From: an uncultured Lachnospiraceae bacterium
Lineage (GTDB): Bacteria; Bacillota; Clostridia; Lachnospirales; Lachnospiraceae
Length of the DNA: 53,165 nucleotides
Direction of reading: 5' to 3'
NCBI GenBank assembly: GCA_958402795.1
Contig: CATXUX010000024.1
Span: 1 to 53,165 of the forward strand
Shown here: in pieces, positions 1 to 8,209 of the stretch
Position numbering within the stretch: the stretch's first letter is position 1
How the letters are laid out: each line of letters starts with the position of its first letter
Notes under the pieces: model-generated
Told to the model about the DNA's origin: nothing
What the model saw: only the letters and a program-made list of their open reading frames with translations
Database searches by the model: none
Program-made: the position numbers and the translations under genes

Positions 1-40
1 ATGGAGCTGACTGTTACTAATAGGTCGAGGGCATAACCAA
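1..40 (+). rRNA. 3' end of 23S rRNA (partial)
   Basis: The first ~36-40 bases carry the conserved 3' terminal segment of bacterial 23S rRNA (ACTAATAGGTCGAGGGC, positions 17-33). The rest of the gene lies before the window. A 12-bp perfect palindrome, GCACTTAAGTGC at 49-60, follows directly and may be part of the pre-23S processing stem. No 5S rRNA sequence is recognisable between this tail and the terminator at 133-158. The exact mature 3' end cannot be fixed by eye. Confidence 0.93.
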
Positions 41-132
41 AAGCGAGAGCACTTAAGTGCGAAGCACATGGTGATAGGGTAGGATGAAATATTTCTTTGT
101 ATGCAGTTTTGAAGGTACATAATTTTGAGAAG

Positions 133-158
133 ACAGTATCGGAAGGTACTGTTTTTTT
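133..158 (+). terminator. rRNA operon terminator
   Basis: A perfect 6-bp stem (ACAGTA at 133-138 with TACTGT at 147-152, 8-nt loop) runs straight into a T tract to 158. This is a Rho-independent terminator about 95 nt after the 23S tail, so the rrn transcript appears to end here without a 5S gene. Confidence 0.8.
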
Positions 159-237
159 GTGTCCCAAAAACTTCTCAATTGCCGAAATATGTGATATTAT
201 GATACGAAAGCGAATATGAGGGAGGGAAAAGGAAAAT

Positions 238-1569
238 ATGAGTGAATTTGAAGAAATGAAAGAGGATCTGCAGAATGCAAAACTGGGAAGTTATCTGATC
301 GTTCCTTTAAAATACGAAGAGGGCGAAGTGGACTATCAGTGGCTTGGGAAAATCGGAACACGCCGTCTGCTTACGACGATGGATATTAATGAATCGATAA
401 AAAATACGATTAATTCTGAAAATACTGCAAACGTATTATTCCGCTATGAGATTACAGCGGATGTGTTGATACGTGAGCTTTTCAGTACAGAAGCAGATTC
501 GGTACAGTCCTTGCTGGTCTGTGACAAAAAGACGCCCATATCGGATATTTCACCAGAAGAGGACTATTTTAAAATTCATTCTGCATATATTTATATTTTT
601 CACACACAAGTTGCGTTTCTCTGCCTGGGAATTACGTATCCGAGAATGGATACGCTTGAATGTATCTGCCATTTGGGGTTTGCGGACAGTAAAGCTGCGT
701 ATTTTTATCTTGATCGGAAAGGAGAGATGATAAGATTTTCTCTGGATGAAAAATTGTCAGAACTCTGTGAAAAGACGGGGTTGAAATGCTTTTATCAAAG
801 CGGAACCTCTCTTTTCCTTGAAGGGTATACATATACGGTGGCAGTGGTTCCGAAGCGTTTTCGATATTTGGAAACAATTCGGCAGATTACGTTTAATCTT
901 CACTTGATGTGCCCGCTGGATTATCCAGCAGAGGATGCATCGGAAGAGGATATTCGATATGTATATGCAGTCAAAACACAGGAGCTCGGTTCGTACCGCT
1001 GGGGGTGCTGTGTCACATCGCAGACAATCTCTTATGTTGTTGCGGATGAAAACATGGATCTTGATGCAGAGATGGACACACAGGCAGAGGATGGACTTCC
1101 GGTTATTCTTCTGGGACTTTATCAAAAATATACATGTCTCCGATTTGCGGAAATGTTGTCGATCCTGGATAAAAAGAAAATGAAGCGGCTCTCGTCCCTT
1201 CGCAAAAAGATGTTAGAATTTAAGGCTTATGGAGTGATCGCGCCGGCGCATATTTCGAGATGGCATAATGTGAAGCAGATTTATCAGCACATCATTGAAA
1301 CAAATGGTATTTCTACGGCGGTTGAAGATATCAGTGACAAGATAAATATACTTGCTGAACATCAAAAAGAACTGGAATCTGCGATCAATGAAGCTGTGAT
1401 GGGTATTATCACAGTGTTTGGAATTGTTTCTATATTGGTCTCTGTACTATCTATCATACAAATCCTATCCGGAGGAACACCGCTGGAATGGGTTGTGATG
1501 CTAATTTCGTTTTTGGCTATCATGGTAATCGTTCTTATGGTGATGGTGCGCCAAAGGAAAGAGCGCTGA
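238..1569 (+). CDS. hypothetical membrane protein, large soluble domain plus two C-terminal TM helices
   Basis: A 443-residue protein I do not recognise. It has a good ribosome site (GGGAGGG) just before the ATG. Residues 1 to about 340 look soluble and mixed alpha/beta. About 345-385 is a charged helical stretch (including AEHQKELESAINEA). Two hydrophobic helices follow at roughly 385-410 and 417-436, and the chain ends in a basic tail (RQRKER). This general layout resembles CorA-type channels (soluble N-terminus, long helix, two C-terminal TM helices). No GMN signature is present between the helices, so I do not assign that function. It stands alone between the rrn terminator and the terminator shared with araC. 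A weak -10 (TATTAT, 195-200) may drive it. Confidence 0.75.
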   Translation: MSEFEEMKEDLQNAKLGSYLIVPLKYEEGEVDYQWLGKIGTRRLLTTMDINESIKNTINSENTANVLFRYEITADVLIRELFSTEADSVQSLLVCDKKTPISDISPEEDYFKIHSAYIYIFHTQVAFLCLGITYPRMDTLECICHLGFADSKAAYFYLDRKGEMIRFSLDEKLSELCEKTGLKCFYQSGTSLFLEGYTYTVAVVPKRFRYLETIRQITFNLHLMCPLDYPAEDASEEDIRYVYAVKTQELGSYRWGCCVTSQTISYVVADENMDLDAEMDTQAEDGLPVILLGLYQKYTCLRFAEMLSILDKKKMKRLSSLRKKMLEFKAYGVIAPAHISRWHNVKQIYQHIIETNGISTAVEDISDKINILAEHQKELESAINEAVMGIITVFGIVSILVSVLSIIQILSGGTPLEWVVMLISFLAIMVIVLMVMVRQRKER

Positions 1570-1587
1570 CTGAATATTCTGTGAAAT

Positions 1588-1610
1588 AAAAAGTGCCTGT
1601 GGCACTTTTT
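1588..1610. terminator. bidirectional terminator
   Basis: A perfect inverted repeat (AAAAAGTGCC at 1588-1597, loop TGT, GGCACTTTTT at 1601-1610) has an A tract on one side and a T tract on the other. It can end both the hypothetical gene and the convergent AraC-family gene, whose stop codon (1609-1611) overlaps it. Confidence 0.88.
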
Positions 1611-2433
1611 ATTGTTTTCGATATTTTGACGGACTCAGTCCGGTTTCTTTTTTAAAGCAGGAAGAGAAATGCTGTGCCGATGAGTATCCGCATAGCAGGG
1701 CAATCTGGGAAGAGGAAAGATTACTGCATTTTAAAAGATGGCAGGCCTTTTCCAACCGTGTATGCTGTATATAGGACTGGATTGACATACCGGTTGTTTC
1801 CTTAAAGATGCGGTAAAGATAAGTGCGGTCCAGACCTACGTGCCGTGCGATATCTTGTACGGAGATATTATTAGATAAATTATCTTTTATGTAGGCTATC
1901 GCCTGATTGATGTAGAATTCTCTGCGCTGCAGCGGCTGATCTGAATCATTTGGTTTAATTAACAGCGAGAAGATACAGTATAATTGTCCGAGAGCATAAT
2001 AATTATCCGAAAGAAGCCGTGGATCGCTGTCGATTAAAGAAGAAATATGGTCTGCAATCTTTTCTGTTTCACCAAAATGAGCAACGGGAATAGTCTCGTT
2101 TGTGATACATAAAGAAAGTAAGTGAGATATATCTGCTCCGGTAAAACCTATCCAATAGTAGATCCATGGATCTCTCGCGTCAGCCTGATAAAAGATCGGG
2201 ACATCGGGAAGAAGGAGAAAACAGTCGCCTTTTTCCAGGGAATAAGTCTTATTGTTGACAGTATAGATCCCTTTGCCGGATGTAATACAGTGGAGCACGT
2301 AGTGATCCAGTGTTTTCTGGGTAGAACTGTGCCCGGGTAGAGATTCTTCGTATCCGCATTGAAGGACAGAGATACTTTCTTGTGTCGGAAATTTTGGCGT
2401 GAAATATATAATATGTCTTTTCTCATGATTCAT
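1609..2433 (-). CDS. AraC-family transcriptional regulator
   Basis: A 274-residue sugar-responsive regulator. Residues 1 to about 130 form a cupin-like effector domain (KTYSLEKGDCFLLLPD is typical). The last ~100 residues are the paired helix-turn-helix DNA-binding domain (NNISVQDIARHVGLDRTYL, then the C-terminal signature SAQHFSSCFKKETGLSPSKY). I start it at the ATG at 2433 (MNHEKRH), because GGGAGGT lies 7 nt upstream. An in-frame TTG five codons earlier would place that ribosome site inside the gene. It is divergent from the sugar ABC operon across 294 bp and is most likely its activator. That link is inference from position and from the poor -35 region of the target promoter. Confidence 0.93.
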   Translation of the reverse strand: MNHEKRHIIYFTPKFPTQESISVLQCGYEESLPGHSSTQKTLDHYVLHCITSGKGIYTVNNKTYSLEKGDCFLLLPDVPIFYQADARDPWIYYWIGFTGADISHLLSLCITNETIPVAHFGETEKIADHISSLIDSDPRLLSDNYYALGQLYCIFSLLIKPNDSDQPLQRREFYINQAIAYIKDNLSNNISVQDIARHVGLDRTYLYRIFKETTGMSIQSYIQHTRLEKACHLLKCSNLSSSQIALLCGYSSAQHFSSCFKKETGLSPSKYRKQ

Positions 2434-2480
2434 AGTGACACCTCCCAAATTATCGTACTATAAAACAACATTTATGTAAA

Positions 2481-2536
2481 TTGAAAACTACATAGTTGAA
2501 AGAAAAATATAAATGGGTATGCTATAATCATAGCAT
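2481..2536 (+). promoter_or_regulatory. regulated promoter of the sugar ABC operon with operator-like dyad
   Basis: An extended -10 (TGC then TATAAT, 2520-2528) has no acceptable -35 at 16-18 bp; the nearest TTGAAA (2496-2501) is 21 bp away. That pattern fits activator dependence. TTGAAA occurs twice, at 2481 and 2496, as possible direct-repeat half sites. A perfect dyad, ATGCTAT-AATC-ATAGCAT (2519-2536), covers the -10 itself. The remaining 294-bp gap between araC and the binding-protein gene shows no other gene. Confidence 0.6.
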
Positions 2537-2727
2537 GATTAGAGAAAAAGTGCACAAAAAATCTCTGTTAAATCAATGTAAAGTGAAAAAAATGACAAAA
2601 ATATCCAGAATAACCTGAAATAATGGGACTGGCCGTGGATGAGTCAGAAGAAGCAGAATTATAAACACAGATAAAGAAGAATATACTGATGTGTGCGATG
2701 CAGGACTCATCCGGAAAGGAGGAAGAA

Positions 2728-4023
2728 ATGAAAAAGAAGACAGTTGCAGTGATGTTATCGGCAGTGATTGCATTATCTACGCTTGCCGGATGTTCTTCCG
2801 GCGAATCATCATCAAATTCACAGAGTAACAGTGATGATGGCGATATCAGCGGACAGACGATCGAGGTGGCAACTTATTTATCCGGTGACACCCTGGAGGC
2901 TTACAAAGAGGTGATTGCAGGATTTGAGGAGGAATCGGGCGTTACAGTTGCGTTAGATGAATATGGGGATGATTATGAGAGTACGATGAAGACGAGAATG
3001 GCATCGAATAGTCTGCCGGATGTTTTTGAAACACACGGATGGTCTTTGATCCGTTACAAAGAATACCTGATGGATCTGAGCACACAATCGTGGGCAGAAG
3101 ACTTGAGTGACGCCGCGCTGGGAGTAATCAGAGATGAGGATGGTTCAATTTATACACTGATGGTAACTGGAAGCTGTCTTGGCACGGCAGTGAACATGGA
3201 CGTCTGCGAGGCGGCAGGTGTTGATCCGTGGTCTATTGTCACCTGGGATGACTTTAATGAGGCGTGTGCGAAGATTAAAGAAGCCGGATATGTCCCGATT
3301 GCAAACTATTTTACAAGCGCGGGCGCACTGGCAAATCATGTCGGCACATTTTTAAATTATGAAAATGAAATGTACGATGTAACGGATGAAATGTTGGACG
3401 GAACCTGGGACTGGGAAGAGTATAATGTGGTTCTGGATTATTTGCAGGACTGGTTTGATAATGGCTGGCTGTATGAGGACTGCGGGACAATCACACAGAG
3501 TGAAGCTATTGAACGTACAGCACGTAATGAATGCGCGTTTGTAGTCGGGATCGGAACCTCTTTCCAGACGGCAGTTGTTGCGCTGAATGAGGATGTGAAT
3601 ATGGGGATGATCCCGGTATGTGCGAGTACAGAGGATGGAGCACGTTTCTGCGGTATCGGAGAAGGCGCGGCATTTGGAATCTGGAAAGATACAGAAAAGG
3701 TGGAGGCGTGTGAAGCATTTTTGGAATACATTTCCGAAAATTCTGATCCGATCAATGCGGCGGCCGGCGAGATCAGCACGCTTCCGAATCAGGAGACAAA
3801 GTCTTATGGCATGCAGCTGATGGAGACGATGGAAGAACATGTTCCGGATGTGTATTATGATAATCTCTGGGATCGGAAATATATGCCGTCCGGTATGTGG
3901 AGTATTTTTGCAAATGCAGCGGGCATGTTCTGTGAGGATCAGTCCGACAGCAGTAAAGCAGATATCATTGATTATCTTCGTGAAAACTATGTAGAATTGT
4001 ATGAAGCAGCTCAGGAAGAGTAA
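2728..4023 (+). CDS. sugar ABC transporter substrate-binding lipoprotein (CUT1 family)
   Basis: A 431-residue extracellular solute-binding protein (family 1). I start it at the ATG at 2728 (MKKKTVAVML), 5 nt after a strong AAAGGAGG. The frame is open further upstream but without a ribosome site. A lipoprotein signal peptide ends at the lipobox STLAGC (Cys about 22), followed by a Ser/Asn-rich linker and then the typical CUT1 body (EVIAGFEEESGVTVALDEYG; NSLPDVFETHG). It captures the sugar and delivers it to the two permeases downstream. It is first in the operon and separated from the rest by a strong hairpin, which usually gives the binding protein the highest expression. The ligand cannot be read from sequence. 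Confidence 0.93.
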   Translation: MKKKTVAVMLSAVIALSTLAGCSSGESSSNSQSNSDDGDISGQTIEVATYLSGDTLEAYKEVIAGFEEESGVTVALDEYGDDYESTMKTRMASNSLPDVFETHGWSLIRYKEYLMDLSTQSWAEDLSDAALGVIRDEDGSIYTLMVTGSCLGTAVNMDVCEAAGVDPWSIVTWDDFNEACAKIKEAGYVPIANYFTSAGALANHVGTFLNYENEMYDVTDEMLDGTWDWEEYNVVLDYLQDWFDNGWLYEDCGTITQSEAIERTARNECAFVVGIGTSFQTAVVALNEDVNMGMIPVCASTEDGARFCGIGEGAAFGIWKDTEKVEACEAFLEYISENSDPINAAAGEISTLPNQETKSYGMQLMETMEEHVPDVYYDNLWDRKYMPSGMWSIFANAAGMFCEDQSDSSKADIIDYLRENYVELYEAAQEE

Positions 4024-4031
4024 GGAAAACA

Positions 4032-4067
4032 CTGCTGCGCCATGGACGTTCGGTCATGGCGCGGCAG
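4032..4067 (+). terminator. intra-operon hairpin, likely mRNA-stabilising or attenuating
   Basis: A 13-bp stem with one G-T wobble (4032-4044 with 4055-4067, 10-nt loop) follows the binding-protein stop by 8 nt. The downstream sequence (CATCTCTTAC) is not a T tract, so full termination is doubtful. Partial termination or 3'-end protection of the binding-protein mRNA is the simpler reading. Confidence 0.65.
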
Positions 4068-4091
4068 CATCTCTTACAGGCGGGGATTTAT

Positions 4092-4676
4092 ATGGCTGAA
4101 AATAAAATAATCAATCTTATCAATACAATTGCAGACTGTGTTTTTTTGAGTATTCTGGGGGTAGTGGGAAGTATTCCGGTTGTAACAAGTCCTGTGGCAT
4201 TTATAGCAGTCTGTCATGTGATGTCAAAAGTGATCATAAAAGGCGAGGGGACTGTTTTTTCAGAATATTGCATCTGGTACAGAAAAAACCTGAAAAATGG
4301 GATCGTCGTGTTTTTCGTTACTGCGGGCATTTTCCTGACTGTCGCTGTCCCTTTGTATCTTCTGTATCCGTCCCATGCCGGACGAGTTATTTTTCAACTG
4401 TATGAGATCAGCTTCGGTTTCCTGCTTATACTGCTTATTATAATTGAATTGCGTATGGTTGCGGTATTAGCAGTAACAGAAGTTTCATTAAAAGACAGCC
4501 TTGCTTCCGCGTGTATTCTACTCAGAAAGAAAGTAATTTCCGGAGCAGCGCTGCTGCTGGTCTTTGGAATGTTTGTTTTTTTGACAATACTTTACCCGCC
4601 GATAGTATTGATCACGCCTTCGGTGCTCGCATGGATCGACTTGAAGGCAAGTCCGATCAAAGTAGTTCAGGAATGA
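4092..4676 (+). CDS. DUF624 (YesL-like) integral membrane protein
   Basis: A 194-residue, very hydrophobic protein with about four to five predicted TM helices (around residues 12-40, 75-100, 108-130 and 150-185). The family often sits beside CUT1 sugar transporters and AraC regulators, but its role is unknown. The N-terminus MAENKIINLINTIADCVFLS matches the usual DUF624 start. I use the ATG at 4092. An upstream in-frame start falls inside the hairpin stem and lacks a ribosome site. The ribosome site here (GGCGGGGA) is weak, so it may be made at a low level. It lies between the binding-protein and permease genes. Confidence 0.82.
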   Translation: MAENKIINLINTIADCVFLSILGVVGSIPVVTSPVAFIAVCHVMSKVIIKGEGTVFSEYCIWYRKNLKNGIVVFFVTAGIFLTVAVPLYLLYPSHAGRVIFQLYEISFGFLLILLIIIELRMVAVLAVTEVSLKDSLASACILLRKKVISGAALLLVFGMFVFLTILYPPIVLITPSVLAWIDLKASPIKVVQE

Positions 4677-4704
4677 ACATAGTTTACAGTAAGGAGTGAC
4701 TGAC

Positions 4705-5577
4705 ATGGAACGAAGAAAGAGAATAAAATTATTGAGTTTAAGTATCCCGGCATTTTTATTGATCACGATATTTTTGTTTATTCCGCTCGGCAATGCACTG
4801 CGTGTTTCTTTGTATCAATGGAATGGCTATTCACAGAAGATGAAATATGTCGGACTGGAAAATTATCTTTCCATATTATCGGATAAAGTGTTCTGGAGAT
4901 CCACTGTGAATACGTTCATTTATGCGTTTGGAAGCACCATTTTGCAGAATATTCTGGGACTTTCAACGGCAATACTGGTAAATAAACAATTTCGGGGGAG
5001 AAATTTCGTAAGGCTGATCTTATATATGCCGATTATGATTTCCGGCATTATTATGGGCGCTGTGATGTCGTATGTGTTCGATTTTGAAAATGGAATCCTG
5101 AATAATATTCTGAATCTGTTCGGAGTCGAGAATATTTACTGGATGGGTTCCGGATGGCGTGCGGTACTGATTATCACGCTCGTGAACAGCTGGCAGGCAA
5201 TGGGATTCTGCATGCTGATCTATCTGGCGGGACTGCAGAATGTCCCGATGATGTACAGAGAGGCAGCAAGAATTGACGGAGCAAACAGAAGACAGGAATT
5301 TTTCAAGATTGTACTGCCCCTTTTGATGCCTTCGATTACGATCGCGGTCATTACAAATCTGATTGGAGGATTTAAATTATACGATGTGATTGTTACGCTG
5401 ACAGGCGGAGGACCAAACCGGCAGACACTGTCATTATCGTATTATTCGTCCCTGCTGTATTTTAATGATGAAAAAGCAGGATATGCCGCGGCCGTAGGCA
5501 TAGCATTGATTTTGATTATTTTTCTTGTAACTGTTCCGATCAACAAATTTTTGAGAAGCAGGGAGGTCGAGTATTGA
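4705..5577 (+). CDS. sugar ABC transporter permease, MalF/UgpA type
   Basis: A 290-residue inner-membrane permease with about six TM helices. The cytoplasmic EAA loop that docks the ATPase is clear at about residues 194-210 (YREAARIDGANRRQEFFKIV). The start is the ATG at 4705, 8 nt after AAGGAG; a GTG at 4696 overlaps that site and is rejected. The stop overlaps the next permease start (TGATG), so the pair is translationally coupled. No ATP-binding protein is encoded in this locus. CUT1 importers of Firmicutes commonly borrow a shared MsmK-type ATPase encoded elsewhere. Confidence 0.94.
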   Translation: MERRKRIKLLSLSIPAFLLITIFLFIPLGNALRVSLYQWNGYSQKMKYVGLENYLSILSDKVFWRSTVNTFIYAFGSTILQNILGLSTAILVNKQFRGRNFVRLILYMPIMISGIIMGAVMSYVFDFENGILNNILNLFGVENIYWMGSGWRAVLIITLVNSWQAMGFCMLIYLAGLQNVPMMYREAARIDGANRRQEFFKIVLPLLMPSITIAVITNLIGGFKLYDVIVTLTGGGPNRQTLSLSYYSSLLYFNDEKAGYAAAVGIALILIIFLVTVPINKFLRSREVEY

Positions 5578-6413
5578 TGAAAAAAGGCAGGAAGAAAAAT
5601 TCGAAGACGAAATATTATATCATATCGGCCGTATTGGTTGTTATATATTTACTTCCGATTTATGTCATGCTGAATCAGTCATTCCGGTTCTACACGGACC
5701 TTTCCCCCAGGCTGTATCTGCCGGAAGAGTGGACGCTGAGCAACTATATTGAAACATTTGCAAGTTCAGAATTGTTTCATGCATTTAAAAATACGATTAT
5801 TTATGTAGTAGAGGTCAGCGTCCTTGAGATTGTGTTCGGAAGTCTGGCTGCGTATGGTCTGGCGCGGGCAGGGGGCAGGATATCGCGGGGACTGCGAACC
5901 TTGAATATTACGATCATGATGCTTCCTCCATTATCTTTGCTGGTCGGTACGTATTCGCTGATGGTGAAGTTAAATATGATCAATAAGATCTGGGCGCTTT
6001 CGCTTCAGACTGCCGCTATGGGGATGGCAAGTACCATGTTTTTTTATACGTCTTTTATTGTATCGATTCCAAAAGAGCTGGATGAATCGGCGGCGCTGGA
6101 GGGAGCAGGAACGATCCGGACCTTTTTCCAGATTATTTTGCCGCAGCTAAAAGCAGTTACAGTCACACGGCTTGTTATGGTCGTAGTGGGAACGTGGAAT
6201 AATTATTCTATGCCGGTTTATCTGCTGACAAGTATTGAAAAATCAACTGTTGTATTGGTAATCCGAAAAGCCTTTTCGGTTGCGGCGGGAGCAGTACAGA
6301 ATGTTCCGCTTGCCTGCGCAAAATGTGTGATCGGCCTGTTGCCTGTGATCGCACTCTATTTGATCCTGCAGCGATTTATTATAGAGGGACAACTGGACAG
6401 TGTAAGTAAGTAA
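5577..6413 (+). CDS. sugar ABC transporter permease, MalG/UgpE type
   Basis: A 278-residue partner permease with a basic N-terminus (MKKGRKKNSK) and about six TM helices. The EAA-type motif is near residues 167-190 (KELDESAALEGAGTIRTFFQ). The ATG at 5577 overlaps the upstream stop by one base, with GGGAGG 10 nt before it; a TTG one codon earlier is less likely. It forms the heterodimeric channel with the preceding permease. Confidence 0.94.
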   Translation: MKKGRKKNSKTKYYIISAVLVVIYLLPIYVMLNQSFRFYTDLSPRLYLPEEWTLSNYIETFASSELFHAFKNTIIYVVEVSVLEIVFGSLAAYGLARAGGRISRGLRTLNITIMMLPPLSLLVGTYSLMVKLNMINKIWALSLQTAAMGMASTMFFYTSFIVSIPKELDESAALEGAGTIRTFFQIILPQLKAVTVTRLVMVVVGTWNNYSMPVYLLTSIEKSTVVLVIRKAFSVAAGAVQNVPLACAKCVIGLLPVIALYLILQRFIIEGQLDSVSK

Positions 6414-6448
6414 ATCAGGAAATAGTCGAATGAGGTAAGAGGAACACA

Positions 6449-7225
6449 ATGAGAATCGGATTATCCTTAAACAAACAGAATTATTCAAAAGATTTTTGCA
6501 GAAGAATGTTAAAAAGCGGTATAGACTATGCAGAAGTCAGTCTGTGCTGGGGATATGATATAGGAGAAACAGAAGATTTCGCAGATCAGGTGCTGAAAGG
6601 CGGACTTAAAATATGGTCACTTCACATCCCGTTCGGACCGGTTCCCGATTGGGATCCGTCCAACTGGGTCGAGGCGGAGAGGAAAGCTGCGGTAAGTCGG
6701 ATTCTGCCGTATTTCGGATTGGCACAAAGGACGGGGGCGTGCAGGCTGATCCTGCATACCAGTTTTGAGCCGATTCCGGATGAGGACAGGGGAAGAAGAG
6801 GGGAAGCATTCGGACGGTCTCTGGAGGAGCTGGGAAGGAAAAGCAGAGAAACAGATGTGCTTGTCTGTGTAGAAAATCTTCCGAGGACCTGTATGGGGAA
6901 CACGTCTGACGAAATTTTAGCCTTGATCCGCAGTTATCCGGACATTTTCCTTTGCTGTGATCTGAACCACATGATGCAGGAAACAACAGAAGCGTTTTTG
7001 AAGAAATGCATAGACAGAGTGAGAACGGTACATATCAGTGATTATGACGGAATCGACGAAAAGCACTGGCTTCCGGGAGAGGGGATCATCAAATGGGAGA
7101 GGGTGTCGGATCTTCTGAAGAATTATGACGGTGTCTATATGATGGAATTAAAAGCGCATAAAGACGGGCGTGCATATACACCGGAGGAGGCAGCGGATGC
7201 AATCAAATCAGTGATCGCAAAATAA
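6449..7225 (+). CDS. sugar phosphate isomerase/epimerase family TIM-barrel protein
   Basis: A 258-residue member of the AP-endonuclease-2/xylose-isomerase-like TIM-barrel family. Metal-site motifs are visible: W-S-L-H-I-P early, ENLP near 140, the CCDLNHMM strand, VHISDYDG, and the late MMELKAH (E and H ligands). Such enzymes isomerise or epimerise sugars or sugar phosphates. It lies 35 bp after the permeases, so it probably acts on the imported sugar. The exact substrate is not predictable. Confidence 0.87.
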   Translation: MRIGLSLNKQNYSKDFCRRMLKSGIDYAEVSLCWGYDIGETEDFADQVLKGGLKIWSLHIPFGPVPDWDPSNWVEAERKAAVSRILPYFGLAQRTGACRLILHTSFEPIPDEDRGRRGEAFGRSLEELGRKSRETDVLVCVENLPRTCMGNTSDEILALIRSYPDIFLCCDLNHMMQETTEAFLKKCIDRVRTVHISDYDGIDEKHWLPGEGIIKWERVSDLLKNYDGVYMMELKAHKDGRAYTPEEAADAIKSVIAK

Positions 7226-7260
7226 AAGTGAGAGTTGAATTCAGAGAGCGGGAGGGGAAG

Positions 7261-8088
7261 ATGAAAATTACATATTTTGGAACATCGGCATCTGAGGCGT
7301 GGCCGGCAATGTTCTGTAACTGCGAAGCCTGCAAAAAAGCGCGTGAGCTTAGAGAAAAAAATTTAAGGACCAGGCACCAGGCTTTAATTGATGAATCTTT
7401 GTTATTGGATTTTCCGCCGGATACGAATTATCATATCCAGCAATATGGACTCGATCTGCGAAAGGTGAAAACTTTATTGGTCACACACAGTCATCCAGAT
7501 CATTTTTATCCCTTTGATCTTGCAAACCGAAGCAGTCAGTTCACAAACGGGAAGTCGAATCTGGAAATATTGGATATCTATGGAAATGCAGCTGTAAAAA
7601 AGTTGTTTTTTTCTGCGATGGAGGGATTTGAAGGGATTGACACTGTAATCCGTTTTCATGAGATTGCGCCGTTTGATACGTTTGCGACAACGGACGGATA
7701 CTCTGTTACAGCGCTGGAGGCAGATCATGAAAAGCGGGAACAGTCTTTGATTTATAAGATTGAGAAAAATCATAAACAAATTTTATTTGCACACGATACA
7801 GGTATTTTCCCGGAAGCGACATGGGAATATCTCCGGGGAAATTATTTTGATTATATCAGTCTTGACTGTACAGGTTTGCTCCACGACTGGCGGAGCGGAC
7901 ATATGGGTTTTAAAGCGGTCAAAATGACCTGTGAGCGGCTTAGGAGAATGAACTGCATTGACGACAATACAATAGTTGCCCTGAGTCATTTCGCACATGG
8001 AGATGGATTAACACATGAAAGGATTACAGAGATTGCAGAAAAATCCGGGTATATTGCGGCATATGATACATTTGCCTGTGAAGTATAG
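7261..8088 (+). CDS. MBL-fold metal-dependent hydrolase, PhnP-like
   Basis: A 275-residue metallo-beta-lactamase-fold protein. The dinuclear metal motif HSHPDH (about 80-85) is intact, with later ligands in EADHEK, AHDTGIF and LSHFAHGD. The N-terminus has a CxCxxC cluster (FCNCEACKKA) as in PhnP-type phosphodiesterases. The start is the ATG at 7261 after GGGAGGGG; an in-frame GTG at 7228 is too early. It is the last gene of the sugar operon. A role in opening a cyclic phosphate or lactone form of the imported sugar is inference. Confidence 0.85.
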   Translation: MKITYFGTSASEAWPAMFCNCEACKKARELREKNLRTRHQALIDESLLLDFPPDTNYHIQQYGLDLRKVKTLLVTHSHPDHFYPFDLANRSSQFTNGKSNLEILDIYGNAAVKKLFFSAMEGFEGIDTVIRFHEIAPFDTFATTDGYSVTALEADHEKREQSLIYKIEKNHKQILFAHDTGIFPEATWEYLRGNYFDYISLDCTGLLHDWRSGHMGFKAVKMTCERLRRMNCIDDNTIVALSHFAHGDGLTHERITEIAEKSGYIAAYDTFACEV

Positions 8089-8131
8089 TGAAACAGAAAT
8101 TTGAAATATAAAAACAAAAAGAATTTAGTAA

Positions 8132-8163
8132 CTCGGACAACCAAAAGATTGTCCGAGATTTTT
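8132..8163 (+). terminator. terminator of the sugar ABC operon
   Basis: A perfect 9-bp stem (CTCGGACAA 8132-8140, TTGTCCGAG 8149-8157) with an 8-nt loop is followed by ATTTTT. It also separates the operon from the convergent restriction gene. Confidence 0.9.
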
Positions 8164-8209
8164 GAATCCGTATAAAGCAGATTATTCATAAACCATGAAA
8201 AGTATGGCA

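Noticed and set aside
238..1569. CorA-type magnesium channel
   Set aside because: The fold outline is similar (two C-terminal TM helices), but the GMN loop motif is missing.
2496..2528. TTGAAA/TATAAT as an ordinary sigma-70 promoter for the sugar operon
   Set aside because: The 21-bp spacing is too long; the extended -10 with activator dependence fits better.
4056..4091. An upstream start for the DUF624 gene
   Set aside because: The codons fall inside the strong intra-operon hairpin and lack a ribosome site; the ATG at 4092 gives the family's usual N-terminus.
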